Part shown: positions 1 through 7,848 of the stretch, in pieces | How the letters are laid out: each line of letters begins with the position of its first letter | Position numbering within the stretch: position 1 is the stretch's first letter | Source: Bacillota bacterium | Lineage (GTDB): Bacteria; Bacillota; Clostridia; Oscillospirales; Acutalibacteraceae | NCBI GenBank assembly: GCA_023458915.1 | Contig: JAEWWM010000013.1 | Coordinates: 1 to 27,521 of the forward strand | Length of the DNA stretch: 27,521 bases | Direction: 5' to 3' | Program-made: the position numbers and the translations under genes | Notes under the pieces: model-generated | What the model saw: only the letters and a program-made list of their open reading frames with translations | Told to the model about the DNA's origin: nothing | The model's database searches: none

Positions 1-1902
1 GACATAATTGAAGATAAAATTGTAGCTATTAAAATACTTAAAGATGAATTTTTGGGCAATCAAGAGTTTATTCGCAGATTTAAAAATGAATCCAAAGCGA
101 TTGCGGTTCTATCGCATCCGAATATTGTTAAAGTGTTTGATGTGAGCTTCGGCACAAAAATTCAGTATATAGTAATGGAATATATCGACGGCATAACTTT
201 AAAAGAATTTATATCTCAGCAAAAAATTATTGAGTGGAAAGACGCAGTATATTTTATCCATCAGATTTTGTCGGCTTTGCAGCACGCGCATGGTAAAGGT
301 GTAATTCACCGAGACATCAAACCTCAAAATATAATGCTGCTTAAAGATGGAACAATAAAAGTTACGGATTTCGGAATAGCTAGGTTTTCGAGGAACGAAA
401 CTCAAACGATGACTGATAGAGCCATTGGTTCAGTTCATTATATTTCGCCTGAACAAGCTAAAGGCAGCACCATAGATGAAAAAGCCGATATTTACTCAGT
501 TGGTGTAATGCTTTACGAAATGCTCACGGGTAAACTCCCGTTTGAAGCGGATAATGCAGTATCAGTTGCCATAATGCAAATGCAAGCGAAACCAAAGGTG
601 CTAAGAGAGATAAATCCTAATATCCCAGAAGGCCTCGAAGAAATAACTCTTCATGCAATGGAGAAGAAACCCGAAAATCGTTATTTTTCAACGGATGAGA
701 TGATAAAAGACATAGAAGATTTTCAAAACGATCCCCAAATGCGTTTTGAATATAAATATTTTGTTGACTATAACCCTACAAAATATATTGACGCAATAAA
801 CGATGTTCGCGGTAAACAAACAGGCTATGGAGATGAATATAATTACGAAGACAATGAAAAGAAAAAGTCCAAAGCTGGAATAATCACCGGAGGAATTGCT
901 GCAGCAGTCGCGCTGTTCGCTCTTATATTTATTTTCATAACCATGTTCACTTCGTGCGGAAGCAGCGCTGCTAAAGATGTTGAAGTTCCGAATTTAATTG
1001 GCATGAAACTTTCGGATGTTCAAAATAACCCGGAATATAAATTTGTGTGGAAAATTGAATCGGTATATGATCCAACTAAACCTGAAGGTATAATAGTCGA
1101 TCAAGATCCTCTTCCAAACTCAAAAAAAATCAAAAAAACCGCAACTATTACTTTAAAAGTAAATGGTTCAGGAGTTTTGGTAGCAGTTCCAGCAGTTAAA
1201 GGGCTGACAGAAGACGTCGCGAAAGCAAAAATTTTAAATGTAGGACTTAAAAGCGAAGTTTTGATGGTTGTTGATGAAGAAACTGCTGAAGGAATAGTTT
1301 GCAATGTTGACCCGCAAGAGGGTAGCAAAGTAACGGCGGATTCAACAGTTAGGTTATACGTAAGCAAAGGTCCGGCAGAAGAAAAAGTTACGGTACCGGA
1401 TGTTATTAATAAATCTTTATCTGCGGCTAAAAGTGCTATTGTAGCGGCAGGACTTAAAGTTTCTGATCGTATCGCTTCTGAATCTAGTGACAAACCAAAA
1501 GATACTGTTATTTCAACTGATCCACTTCCAGGAGTATCTGTAGGAAAAGATTCTTCGGTTAAACTTACGGTAAGTTCCGGCGTGAAAAGAGAAAAAACTA
1601 TTGAAGTTGTTGTTGATCTTCCTGCCTCTGTGAATAACGAGATAACTGTAACAACATATATAAACGGAGTTCTTGACAGTGCAAAAAAAGTAATCCCTGC
1701 CTATAATAGTAATTACTCTATATATGTTAAGGGTACAAGCGGCAAAAAAACCGTGAATGTAAATCTTGATGGCGCACAATATAGAGTATACGAAGTTGAT
1801 TTCGATGCTTCTTCGAATAATGTAAAAAAACTAAAGTCATATAGTTATGATGTGAATCCTTCGGATAGTGAAGATATTACTGATGAAAGTGATGAATACT
1901 AA
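1..1902 (+). CDS. prkC: PASTA-domain Ser/Thr protein kinase, 5' end outside window
   Basis: The reading frame is open from base 1, so the gene begins upstream; the TTG at 52 is not a start. The window opens inside the N-lobe, where VAIKIL holds the ATP-binding lysine (bases 31-33). The catalytic loop HRDIKPQN (from 307), DFGIARF (from 367) and the SPEQAKG activation-segment end follow, so the kinase looks catalytically intact. After a charged linker, one hydrophobic helix (about 877-950) crosses the membrane. Three extracellular PASTA repeats follow, opening with VEVPNLIG, VAVPAVKG and VTVPDVIN, then an acidic tail. Kinases of this family (PrkC/Stk1/PknB) sense muropeptides or lipid II and tune wall synthesis, division and spore germination. 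murA follows 133 bp downstream, which fits a cell-wall role. The cognate PP2C phosphatase would be expected upstream, outside the window. Confidence 0.95.
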   Translation, partial: DIIEDKIVAIKILKDEFLGNQEFIRRFKNESKAIAVLSHPNIVKVFDVSFGTKIQYIVMEYIDGITLKEFISQQKIIEWKDAVYFIHQILSALQHAHGKGVIHRDIKPQNIMLLKDGTIKVTDFGIARFSRNETQTMTDRAIGSVHYISPEQAKGSTIDEKADIYSVGVMLYEMLTGKLPFEADNAVSVAIMQMQAKPKVLREINPNIPEGLEEITLHAMEKKPENRYFSTDEMIKDIEDFQNDPQMRFEYKYFVDYNPTKYIDAINDVRGKQTGYGDEYNYEDNEKKKSKAGIITGGIAAAVALFALIFIFITMFTSCGSSAAKDVEVPNLIGMKLSDVQNNPEYKFVWKIESVYDPTKPEGIIVDQDPLPNSKKIKKTATITLKVNGSGVLVAVPAVKGLTEDVAKAKILNVGLKSEVLMVVDEETAEGIVCNVDPQEGSKVTADSTVRLYVSKGPAEEKVTVPDVINKSLSAAKSAIVAAGLKVSDRIASESSDKPKDTVISTDPLPGVSVGKDSSVKLTVSSGVKREKTIEVVVDLPASVNNEITVTTYINGVLDSAKKVIPAYNSNYSIYVKGTSGKKTVNVNLDGAQYRVYEVDFDASSNNVKKLKSYSYDVNPSDSEDITDESDEY

Positions 1903-2035
1903 AAATATATTTTAAGCAAAATTTGTAAAAAGAGTAACATTTTGTATATTGATTAATAATTTAAATTTTTTCTTTCTTATAGGATAAAATAAAAATATAA
2001 TAAAAAGCTTAAGTAAGATTAGAGGTGGGGAAACT

Positions 2036-3322
2036 TTGGATAAAATAATCATATCTGGTGAAAGAAAATTAAACGGTACCGTCTCTATAAGCGGAGCTAA
2101 AAATGCAGCAGTAGCAATTCTTCCGGCTACAGTGCTTTCAGATGGAATTTGTAGAATTGAAAACATCCCGAATATTAGTGATATAACGCTGATGTGCAGG
2201 ATTTTGAGTGATATGGGTGCAAACGTGAGGCTTATTAATAAAAATACTGTCGAAATTGACCCTGTAAAAATGAATTCATCAGTTGCTCCGTTTGACCTTA
2301 TGCGAAATATGAGAGCATCTTGCTATCTTCTTGGCGCTCTTTTAGGGAAGTTTTCTGAAGCTCATGTATGTTTGCCGGGAGGATGTGATTTCGGCCTTCG
2401 TCCGATTGATCAGCACCTTAAAGGTTTCATGGCTTTAGGAGCGCAGTATAGTTTAGAAAATGGTATGATAAGCGTAAAATGTGATAAATTAATCGGAACA
2501 CATATATATCTTGACGTTGTTTCCGTAGGAGCAACGGTTAATATAATGCTTGCCGCCGTAAAGGCAGAAGGGCTAACTTTAATAGAAAATGCGGCTAAAG
2601 AGCCTCATATCGTTGACCTCGCGAATTTTCTTAACTGCATGGGCGCTGATATTTTTGGTGCCGGAACTGACGTTATAAAAATAAACGGAGTTAAAAAGCT
2701 CGGTGGTACTACTTATTCAATTATTCCCGATCAAATTGAAGCGGGTACTTACATGGTGGCTGCTGCAGCGACGGGTGGCGATGTAACCGTTGAAAATATC
2801 ATCCCAAAGCACCTTGAATCAATTACGGCAAAACTTGAAGAAATGGGTATTGACTTGGAAGAATCGGATGAATCCATTAGAGTCTCGTGCAATAGGCCAC
2901 TTAAAAAATGCAATGTAAAAACCATGCCTTACCCTGGTTTTCCGACTGATATGCAGCCACAAATAACTGCACTTTTAACAAAAGCAGAAGGCACCAGTAT
3001 GGTAAATGAAGCCGTTTGGGATAATAGATTCCGCTACATTGAAGAGCTTCATCGCATGGGCGCTAAAATTTCAGTAGACGGTAAACTGGCAGTAATTGAG
3101 GGCGTTGAAGAATTAAAAGGAGCTCCTGTCAGAGCAACTGACCTTCGCGCTGGAGCTGCTCTGATAATAGCCGGCTTGGCGGCTAAGGGAATTACTTCCA
3201 TTTATGAAATTAAGCACATTGAAAGAGGTTACGAAAACATAATTGAAAAATTGTCCGGTTTAGGAGCAGATATAAAAATTGTTTCTTCCGAAGAAGCAGA
3301 TAGTGAAGTATCAGGACTTTAA
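2036..3322 (+). CDS. murA: UDP-N-acetylglucosamine 1-carboxyvinyltransferase (MurA)
   Basis: This is the first committed step of peptidoglycan synthesis: transfer of enolpyruvate from PEP to UDP-GlcNAc in the cytoplasm. The 428-residue protein has the usual length for the family. It shows the N-terminal SGAKNAA motif with Lys22 and the active-site loop LPGGCDFGLRP with Cys117. That Cys is the residue fosfomycin alkylates, so the enzyme should be of the fosfomycin-sensitive type. The start is TTG, chosen because the purine-rich site AGAGGTGGGG sits just upstream and the next residues (DKIIISGERKLNG) match the usual N-terminus. It lies between the wall-sensing kinase and a WalJ-like protein. 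Whether this is the MurA or MurZ paralogue cannot be decided from the window. Confidence 0.96.
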   Translation: MDKIIISGERKLNGTVSISGAKNAAVAILPATVLSDGICRIENIPNISDITLMCRILSDMGANVRLINKNTVEIDPVKMNSSVAPFDLMRNMRASCYLLGALLGKFSEAHVCLPGGCDFGLRPIDQHLKGFMALGAQYSLENGMISVKCDKLIGTHIYLDVVSVGATVNIMLAAVKAEGLTLIENAAKEPHIVDLANFLNCMGADIFGAGTDVIKINGVKKLGGTTYSIIPDQIEAGTYMVAAAATGGDVTVENIIPKHLESITAKLEEMGIDLEESDESIRVSCNRPLKKCNVKTMPYPGFPTDMQPQITALLTKAEGTSMVNEAVWDNRFRYIEELHRMGAKISVDGKLAVIEGVEELKGAPVRATDLRAGAALIIAGLAAKGITSIYEIKHIERGYENIIEKLSGLGADIKIVSSEEADSEVSGL

Positions 3323-3327
3323 AGAAT

Positions 3328-3468
3328 AGACTTCTCCCCTTTTCCCCAATCAACCAGAATGCAAATTTTCAAGAAAAAATCTGCTTTCCCATTCAAAGCT
3401 TGCAAAAGTATACACATGCGTTTTTCTCATTTTTTTCATGAAACTCAGTCTAGTTTGTAAAGAAGTTT
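3328..3468. repeat. Intergenic palindromic repeat, copy 1 (MITE/ERIC-like)
   Basis: The copy fills most of the murA-walJ gap. It begins AGACTTCTCCCC and ends with TTTGTAAAGAAGTTT. The reverse complement of that end (AAACTTCTTTACAAACTAG) closely matches the left end of copy 2 at 17953, so the unit has imperfect terminal inverted repeats of about 20-24 bp. The core CATTCAAAGCTTG and the TTTTTTCATGAAA segment are shared with the other copies. No ORF lies inside. A long imperfect hairpin is predicted. Confidence 0.6.
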
Positions 3469-3507
3469 AATGTAAAATTTTTAAAAAAAGGCGGAGAACA
3501 AAAATTA

Positions 3508-4278
3508 ATGATAAAACTATACCCGCTTTTTAGTGGTAGCAGCGGAAATGCCACATACATTAGTATTTCCGAAAATATCGGTGTGCTCGTCGATGTTGGT
3601 CGTAGCGCTAAACAAGTAGAAAATGCTTTAATTTCGAATAATATTGATGTAAAAAATATAAAAGCCATATTTATAACGCACGAACACACTGACCATATCG
3701 TAGGGCTTAGAGTTTTTTCGCTTAAACATGGCATAAAAATTTACAGTTCCGCAGGAACTATAAATTTTGCAAAAAGTAAGGGCATAATAAATAGCAAAAG
3801 TTCATATGGCATTATTTTTAAAAATGAAACAGACCTTGGTTTCGCGTCTGTTTGTTCGTTTTCAATTTCGCACGACTGTGTGGACGGTCTTGGTTATATT
3901 TTTACAGATTCTTTCGGCGAAAAAGTTGCAATCTGCACTGATCTTGGCCATATTTCTGATGATGTAAAAACTGCGTTAAAAGGCTGTCAAACCGTGTTTT
4001 TAGAATCTAATCATGATACCATGATGCTCCAAAACGGACCATATCCGTATTACTTAAAAAGGCGAATTCTTTCCAATAGTGGGCATCTTTCAAATGAATC
4101 TTGTTCTGAAATCCTGCCTTATCTTGTAAATAAAGGCACGAAAAATATATTTTTATCTCACCTGAGTGCGCATAATAATTTGCCGGAGCTCGCTTTCCAG
4201 ACAGCGCTATATCATTTAAATAATCACAATATGGAACTCAGTAAAGACTTTTCACTTTTTATAGCACCTAAAAATTAA
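3508..4278 (+). CDS. walJ: Metallo-beta-lactamase-fold hydrolase, WalJ/YycJ type
   Basis: The 256-residue protein carries the metallo-beta-lactamase signature HEHTDH at residues 58-63 (His58, His60, Asp62, His63). It opens with KLYPLFSGSSGNATYI, a start typical of the YycJ/WalJ branch. A CTDLGH segment and a late SHLSAHNN segment supply further metal-ligand positions. In Bacillus and its relatives this family is encoded beside the WalRK wall-stress system and has been linked to DNA-replication and cell-division coordination and to 5'-exonuclease-like folds. Its substrate is unsettled. Here it follows murA, an arrangement seen in many clostridia. The site GGCGGAG lies 11 bases before the ATG, so translation may be modest. 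The next gene is convergent. Confidence 0.85.
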   Translation: MIKLYPLFSGSSGNATYISISENIGVLVDVGRSAKQVENALISNNIDVKNIKAIFITHEHTDHIVGLRVFSLKHGIKIYSSAGTINFAKSKGIINSKSSYGIIFKNETDLGFASVCSFSISHDCVDGLGYIFTDSFGEKVAICTDLGHISDDVKTALKGCQTVFLESNHDTMMLQNGPYPYYLKRRILSNSGHLSNESCSEILPYLVNKGTKNIFLSHLSAHNNLPELAFQTALYHLNNHNMELSKDFSLFIAPKN

Positions 4279-4325
4279 AAAACGGATTTAATTTTAAAAT
4301 TTAGTTTCTGCAGTTATTTTTTCAC

Positions 4326-4361
4326 TTAACAAATACCTTGGATGATCATTTGGTTTGTTAA
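4326..4361. other. Inverted repeat between convergent genes
   Basis: TTAACAAA and TTTGTTAA form a perfect 8-bp stem. An adjoining ACC/GGT pair extends it after a 2-base bulge. It sits between the convergent walJ and activase genes. Neither strand has a U-tract after the stem, so it is not a canonical intrinsic terminator, though it may still end transcription from either side. The rest of the 188-bp gap shows nothing recognisable. Confidence 0.35.
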
Positions 4362-4465
4362 AAAAGAGTAAGAATAACTAATATATTAAGTATTCTGCTA
4401 CAATTATTTTGAAGTTTTTTACACTTAAACCTATATTAAAAATGCATTTACATTTATTCATAAAC

Positions 4466-5410
4466 TTAACTAAGTCCTCTCTCACATTTGTTTCCCCAAG
4501 CGTCTATTAACTCAGCACCTTTAAAAAACCGAACAATCTCACATTGATTTGCACATTTTTTGCACTCTGAACCTTTGGTGGAAAATTCAAATTCAGTAAT
4601 ATTAAAATTAAAATCTTTTTTATAATTTTCATTCTTTGAAAGTATAGCAACGCCAAGTGCACCCATTAAATGAGCATTTTCATCAACGTGAATTTTTTCT
4701 CCCGTTGCAACCTCAAAAGCCCTTATAACACCTACATTTTTGCTTACCCCACCTTGAAATGCAATAGGTGCTTTTATGCTTTTGCCTTTACCGACATTAT
4801 TTAAATAATTTGTGACAACTGCCCTGCAAAGTCCAGCAATAATATCCTCTTTTTTGTGCCCAATCTGAGCCTTATGAACTAAATCTGACTCAGCAAAAAC
4901 AGTGCACCTTGCTGCTATTTTAATGGGATTATTCGATTTTAAAGCTAGTTCTCCGAAATCTTCGATATTAATCCCCAACCTTTTGGCTTGAGAAGAAAGG
5001 AAAGAACCTGTTCCAGCAGCGCAAAGAGTATTCATTGCATAATCCACAACAATTCCATCATCAATTAAAATAATTTTTGAATCTTGTCCACCGATTTCAA
5101 AAATAGTTCTAACATTTGGAAATACTGAAAGCGTACCGACTGCGTGAGCTGTAATTTCATTTTTTATAACATCTGCGTTTATCATAACGCCTATTAAATT
5201 TCTGGCAGAACCCGTAGTACCAACTGTTTTAACGACAACATTTTTGCCTTCGATTTGTTTTTCGAGATCTTTTATAATATCTTTAACAGCTTGAATTGGA
5301 TTTCCTTCAGTCCAGGTATATTTGTGGGCAATAATGTTATTATTTTCATCAATAATAACACCTTTTGTTGATATTGAGCCGATATCGACCCCAAAATGAG
5401 CTGTAATCAT
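4466..5410 (-). CDS. Acyl-CoA dehydratase activase (BadF/BadG/BcrA/HgdC-type ATPase)
   Basis: This 314-residue protein has the ASKHA (sugar kinase/Hsp70/actin) ATPase fold. It opens with HFGVDIGSISTKGVI, the phosphate-1 loop, and has FEIGGQDSKII as the second phosphate region. NTLCAAGTGSF and AARCTVFAESD hold the two cysteines that, in HgdC-type activases, bind one [4Fe-4S] cluster across the homodimer. Proteins of this family use ATP to inject a low-potential electron into 2-hydroxyacyl-CoA dehydratases or benzoyl-CoA reductases and are very oxygen sensitive. An extra C-terminal cluster, CKKCANQC plus a later Cys, could hold a second metal site. It is the last gene of a three-gene operon, 24 bp after its neighbour, with the site GGGAG before its ATG. 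No classical HgdA/HgdB dehydratase pair is in the window. Confidence 0.88.
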   Translation of the reverse strand: MITAHFGVDIGSISTKGVIIDENNNIIAHKYTWTEGNPIQAVKDIIKDLEKQIEGKNVVVKTVGTTGSARNLIGVMINADVIKNEITAHAVGTLSVFPNVRTIFEIGGQDSKIILIDDGIVVDYAMNTLCAAGTGSFLSSQAKRLGINIEDFGELALKSNNPIKIAARCTVFAESDLVHKAQIGHKKEDIIAGLCRAVVTNYLNNVGKGKSIKAPIAFQGGVSKNVGVIRAFEVATGEKIHVDENAHLMGALGVAILSKNENYKKDFNFNITEFEFSTKGSECKKCANQCEIVRFFKGAELIDAWGNKCERGLS

Positions 5411-5434
5411 TTTTTTGTATCTCCCAAGTTTATT

Positions 5435-6502
5435 TTACTTTTTCTGCCGCCGCATCAGTAACATATCATTAAACGCTTCTAACCTGGTTTTTATACCAGT
5501 TTCCGAGGTTTGTGAATCAAAGCTAAAATAAAGAATCGGAATTTTAAAATCTTCGCTGATATTCTGAAGCATTGGCATAGCATTGACTTCAGGAGTACAG
5601 CCAAACGGCTTCATGTGAATAATACCGTCATACCCAAGTTCTGCTAAAGATTTGCTATTAGCAACCGTGTCTGTACCATCTGCACCTATGAAATATTTTA
5701 AATATTTTCCCGCTTCCTTTATTGTTTTTTTAATAAGCTTAGGCTTTTCAAACAGCAAATAAGTAACGTTAATAAATCTAGTTATCTCAACGTTATATCC
5801 CGCAAGTTCCTTTTCAATGAAATAATTGCTAAATGGCTCCATAAGGTTATAAAGTTCCCCTACTAATCCAATTTTTAAACAATTTTCGGGCTTGTTAATT
5901 TTGATATTTTTGAACATATAGTTATATTTTTTGTAAATATAATTCAAAGATTTAAAATTTCTAACAGCTTTCAGTTCATTCAGAAATTTTTTATACATCT
6001 TTTCAAAACTGCCCAGCTCTGACTCAAAACCTATATTCTTTCTGATAAAATCGTCAATTTTATCCATCGATTTTACTACTTCAAATATTAATTTTATATA
6101 ATATGCAAATTTATAAAGAGACAATTTGCAACCCATTTTTCGGCAGGTTTTATATACCGAAAACGGTTTGATTGAATCTCCTAAAAAATATATAAATTCA
6201 AAATCGTAACCTAAATCTCGAAGTATCTGTTCTTGTACCTCGCCATAATACCCGAATCTGCAACCCCCTCCGGCTTGTATCAAAACATTTGCACCGTTTT
6301 CAAGCGCTTCTATATAATTTCCGAGGTTATACTTAAAAGGAACACAAACAAAATCAGGACTATATTTACTCCCTAGTTCCAATGTTTTCTTAGTTATCGG
6401 TGGAGCTTGCTGTATTTTACAATCTTCAAAAATAAACTTAAGCAACATTTTGATCGGTACATGATAATTCCCCATATGTGGGAAGCTTATTATTTTATCC
6501 AC
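5435..6502 (-). CDS. Acyl-CoA dehydratase activase-associated protein (COG3581-like)
   Basis: The 355-residue soluble protein belongs to the DUF2229/CoA-activase-related group that often accompanies HgdC-like ATPases. It opens with ISFPHMGNYHVPIK. Candidate iron-sulfur or active-site cysteines lie in PDFVCVPFKYNLGNY, in QAGGGCRFGYYGE and in HMKPFGCTPEVNAMP. The family resembles dehydratase beta subunits, but its reaction is not established. The start is GTG: GTGGATAA overlaps the last 8 bases of the upstream gene, and the site AGGGAGTAGGG sits upstream of it, so the two genes are translationally coupled. In many genomes this protein, its upstream partner and the activase are fused into one very long polypeptide; here they are three separate genes. 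Confidence 0.8.
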   Translation of the reverse strand: MDKIISFPHMGNYHVPIKMLLKFIFEDCKIQQAPPITKKTLELGSKYSPDFVCVPFKYNLGNYIEALENGANVLIQAGGGCRFGYYGEVQEQILRDLGYDFEFIYFLGDSIKPFSVYKTCRKMGCKLSLYKFAYYIKLIFEVVKSMDKIDDFIRKNIGFESELGSFEKMYKKFLNELKAVRNFKSLNYIYKKYNYMFKNIKINKPENCLKIGLVGELYNLMEPFSNYFIEKELAGYNVEITRFINVTYLLFEKPKLIKKTIKEAGKYLKYFIGADGTDTVANSKSLAELGYDGIIHMKPFGCTPEVNAMPMLQNISEDFKIPILYFSFDSQTSETGIKTRLEAFNDMLLMRRQKK

Positions 6503-7418
6503 TTGGCATCCCTACTCCCTTTCTCTGCTTTATAATATCCACGAAGCTTTCGATTCTGGTTTGCAAGCCTGCTTCGCCCTGAAGTTCATCTAAAATAATA
6601 TTAATCACCGGAATATCTTTTAATTTTCTGAACATCAGTTCATTCACCAGCGAATCCGGGCCGCAAGGAAATGCCGTTACAATAATAATTCCGTCCACTT
6701 TACCTTGATAAAGTCCAATTGCGCCAATTAGTTCTTTGTTGTAAGTCCAGTAAAGATTTTTTGAAAACTCTGAGGATTTTTTAATGCATGTTTTACTGTC
6801 AGCCACGTCGGCAAAAATAGTTAATGCACCAAGCTTTTTTAGATAATTTATTATAGGGTGCCCGAACGCTTTATCGTAAATATTATATGGATGCGAAACA
6901 ATTAAAATTTTTAATGAGTTTTTGCTGTTTAATAATTCAAACTGAGAACTGATCATAAACTTCTGTTTTTTCGCTTGGACTTTTTTGGCTGCAATATAAG
7001 CTAACAGAGACTCAAAATAACTTTTTCTGAGTGTTTTACCCATTCCAATAAATCCCTTTAACTCGCTTTTCCCATTTAAAACATCAATATTGTAATCCAG
7101 AAGTTTCGCGTCTTTAAATGTGTTTTGTACAATATCGTAAGTCGCGTTAAACTTCGCGCATATACCTTCTCTGGGACCAAAATTTTCAATTCTCGGAATC
7201 AAAATATAATCGCATTTACCTATAAGTGAATAAATATGGCCCATGTAAATTTTAGCGGGAAGACAGCTCTCGTCTATTGAAAAACGAATACCATAAGCTA
7301 AAATTTTTTTATTTGTCTCTTCACTTAAAACAACTTTGCAACCTAATTTTTCAAAAAATTTTTCCCATAAATACCTGTACTTAAAAAAAAGAAGTGCTCT
7401 TGGTAAACCTATTACCAT
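6495..7418 (-). CDS. Acyl-CoA dehydratase activase-associated protein (COG3580/DUF2229-like)
   Basis: This is the first gene of the activase operon, 307 residues from the start preferred here. An in-frame ATG further upstream at 7472 exists, but AGGAGATATAATA directly precedes the ATG at 7418. The protein then opens with MVIGLPRALLFF, the normal N-terminus of this family. Family-type motifs are DESCLPAKIYMGH and IPRIENFGPREGICAKF, each with a likely cluster-binding Cys. A later FPCGPDSLVNE segment holds a third, and the C-terminal DELQGEAGLQTRIESF is typical. Function is known only by association with the ATP-dependent electron-injecting activase two genes downstream. Two strong inverted repeats lie just upstream and may control the operon. 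Confidence 0.8.
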   Translation of the reverse strand: MVIGLPRALLFFKYRYLWEKFFEKLGCKVVLSEETNKKILAYGIRFSIDESCLPAKIYMGHIYSLIGKCDYILIPRIENFGPREGICAKFNATYDIVQNTFKDAKLLDYNIDVLNGKSELKGFIGMGKTLRKSYFESLLAYIAAKKVQAKKQKFMISSQFELLNSKNSLKILIVSHPYNIYDKAFGHPIINYLKKLGALTIFADVADSKTCIKKSSEFSKNLYWTYNKELIGAIGLYQGKVDGIIIVTAFPCGPDSLVNELMFRKLKDIPVINIILDELQGEAGLQTRIESFVDIIKQRKGVGMPSG

Positions 7419-7436
7419 TATTATATCTCCTATAAC

Positions 7437-7457
7437 GTATATTTTGATAAAATATAC
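7437..7457. promoter_or_regulatory. 9-bp-arm palindrome in the leader of the activase operon
   Basis: GTATATTTT, the centre GAT and AAAATATAC form a perfect inverted repeat. It sits only 7 bases upstream of the ribosome binding site of the gene starting at 7418. The position fits an operator or a small mRNA hairpin that modulates translation. No known regulator site is recognised. Confidence 0.4.
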
Positions 7458-7479
7458 ATTAATTATTCCCAAATATCGG

Positions 7480-7529
7480 CTTTTATAAACAATTTAATTT
7501 TTTAAAAGAAATAAAATTGTTTATAAAAG
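7480..7529. promoter_or_regulatory. Perfect 16-bp-arm inverted repeat upstream of the activase operon
   Basis: CTTTTATAAACAATTT (7480-7495) is exactly complementary to AAATTGTTTATAAAAG (7514-7529), with an 18-base spacer. It lies about 60 bp upstream of the activase operon and may be an operator, a transcription-blocking hairpin for the decayed region to the right, or the end of a vanished mobile element. Arms this long are unlikely by chance even in AT-rich DNA. Confidence 0.5.
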
Positions 7530-7618
7530 TGTAAATTATCTATAGTGCAATAATATTGCTAGGCATGGAAACAGTACCGTTTTTATTCGCGGAGAATTTA
7601 ATCTAAACTTAGAAATGA

Positions 7619-7755
7619 GCATACATCATCGCAGGCAATAAGATTATACTTAAAGCTGGGTGGAACGAGAAAATTTAAAATTCGAACTTGAAGATCTGCA
7701 GGCGCTTGATTTTGGCATTTCGCTTACGGACTTTGATTTAGGCGATTTTAATTAA
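7619..7755 (+). pseudogene. Remnant of a phage-type ParB-domain DNA methyltransferase
   Basis: One frame (from 7619) reads AYIIAGNKIILKAGWNEK and hits a stop at 7676. The neighbouring frame continues LKFELEDLQALDFGISLTDF and ends DLGDFN at a TAA (7753-7755). Joined, this matches the linker of phage and integrative-element proteins with an N-terminal ParB-like nuclease domain and a C-terminal DNA methylase. From memory, that linker reads like AYRLADNKVAELAGWDEELL followed by ELEDLKDLDFDMSL. There is at least one frameshift, no credible start, and neither the ParB core nor the catalytic methylase domain. A faint HGNSTVFIRGE reading just upstream (from 7564) may be more of the same gene but is not firm. 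I read this as debris of a lost prophage or mobile element. Confidence 0.6.
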
Positions 7756-7762
7756 TGAATAT

Positions 7763-7795
7763 AAAAAAACTCCGGTAAGTTTCATGCTTACGGGA
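7763..7795 (-). terminator. Intrinsic terminator downstream of the tRNA relic
   Basis: Read on the minus strand, TCCCGTAAG, the loop CATGAAA and CTTACCGGA form a 9-position stem with one mismatch. A base later comes a run of seven T. It begins 8 bases after the CCA end of the tRNA relic, exactly where a tRNA gene's own terminator would be. Confidence 0.7.
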
Positions 7796-7803
7796 TTCTT
7801 CTT

Positions 7804-7848
7804 TGGTTGCAGAAGATAGATTTAAACCACCGATCTTCGGGTTATGAG
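7804..7848 (-). pseudogene. Decayed 3' half of an initiator tRNA (fMet-like, CAU)
   Basis: The minus strand reads CTCATAACCCGAAG (anticodon loop with CAT plus the 3' anticodon-stem strand). A variable loop follows, then a T-arm GGTGG-TTTAAAT-CTATC that still pairs using G-U wobbles, then TTCTGCA, discriminator A and an encoded CCA. By hand it matches the 3' half of initiator tRNA-fMet at about 35 of 45 positions (reference recalled from memory), and most differences are C-to-T changes. The 5' half is absent: the sequence upstream has no D-arm, no matching acceptor strand and no complement to CCCGA. A terminator follows at once. It is better explained as a displaced tRNA end at an old integration junction, or as a truncated tRNA gene, than as a working tRNA. 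Confidence 0.6.

Noticed and set aside
52..54. TTG at 52 as start of the kinase gene
   Set aside because: The frame is open from base 1 and encodes the VAIK motif with the catalytic lysine, so the gene starts outside the window.
1101..1493. 130-residue open frame antisense to the PASTA domains of the kinase
   Set aside because: It is fully covered by a well-supported gene on the other strand and has no independent evidence.
4326..4361. Rex-type redox operator (TTAACAAA/TTTGTTAA resembles its half-sites)
   Set aside because: The spacing between the arms is far too long, and the site lies at the 3' ends of two convergent genes rather than at a promoter.
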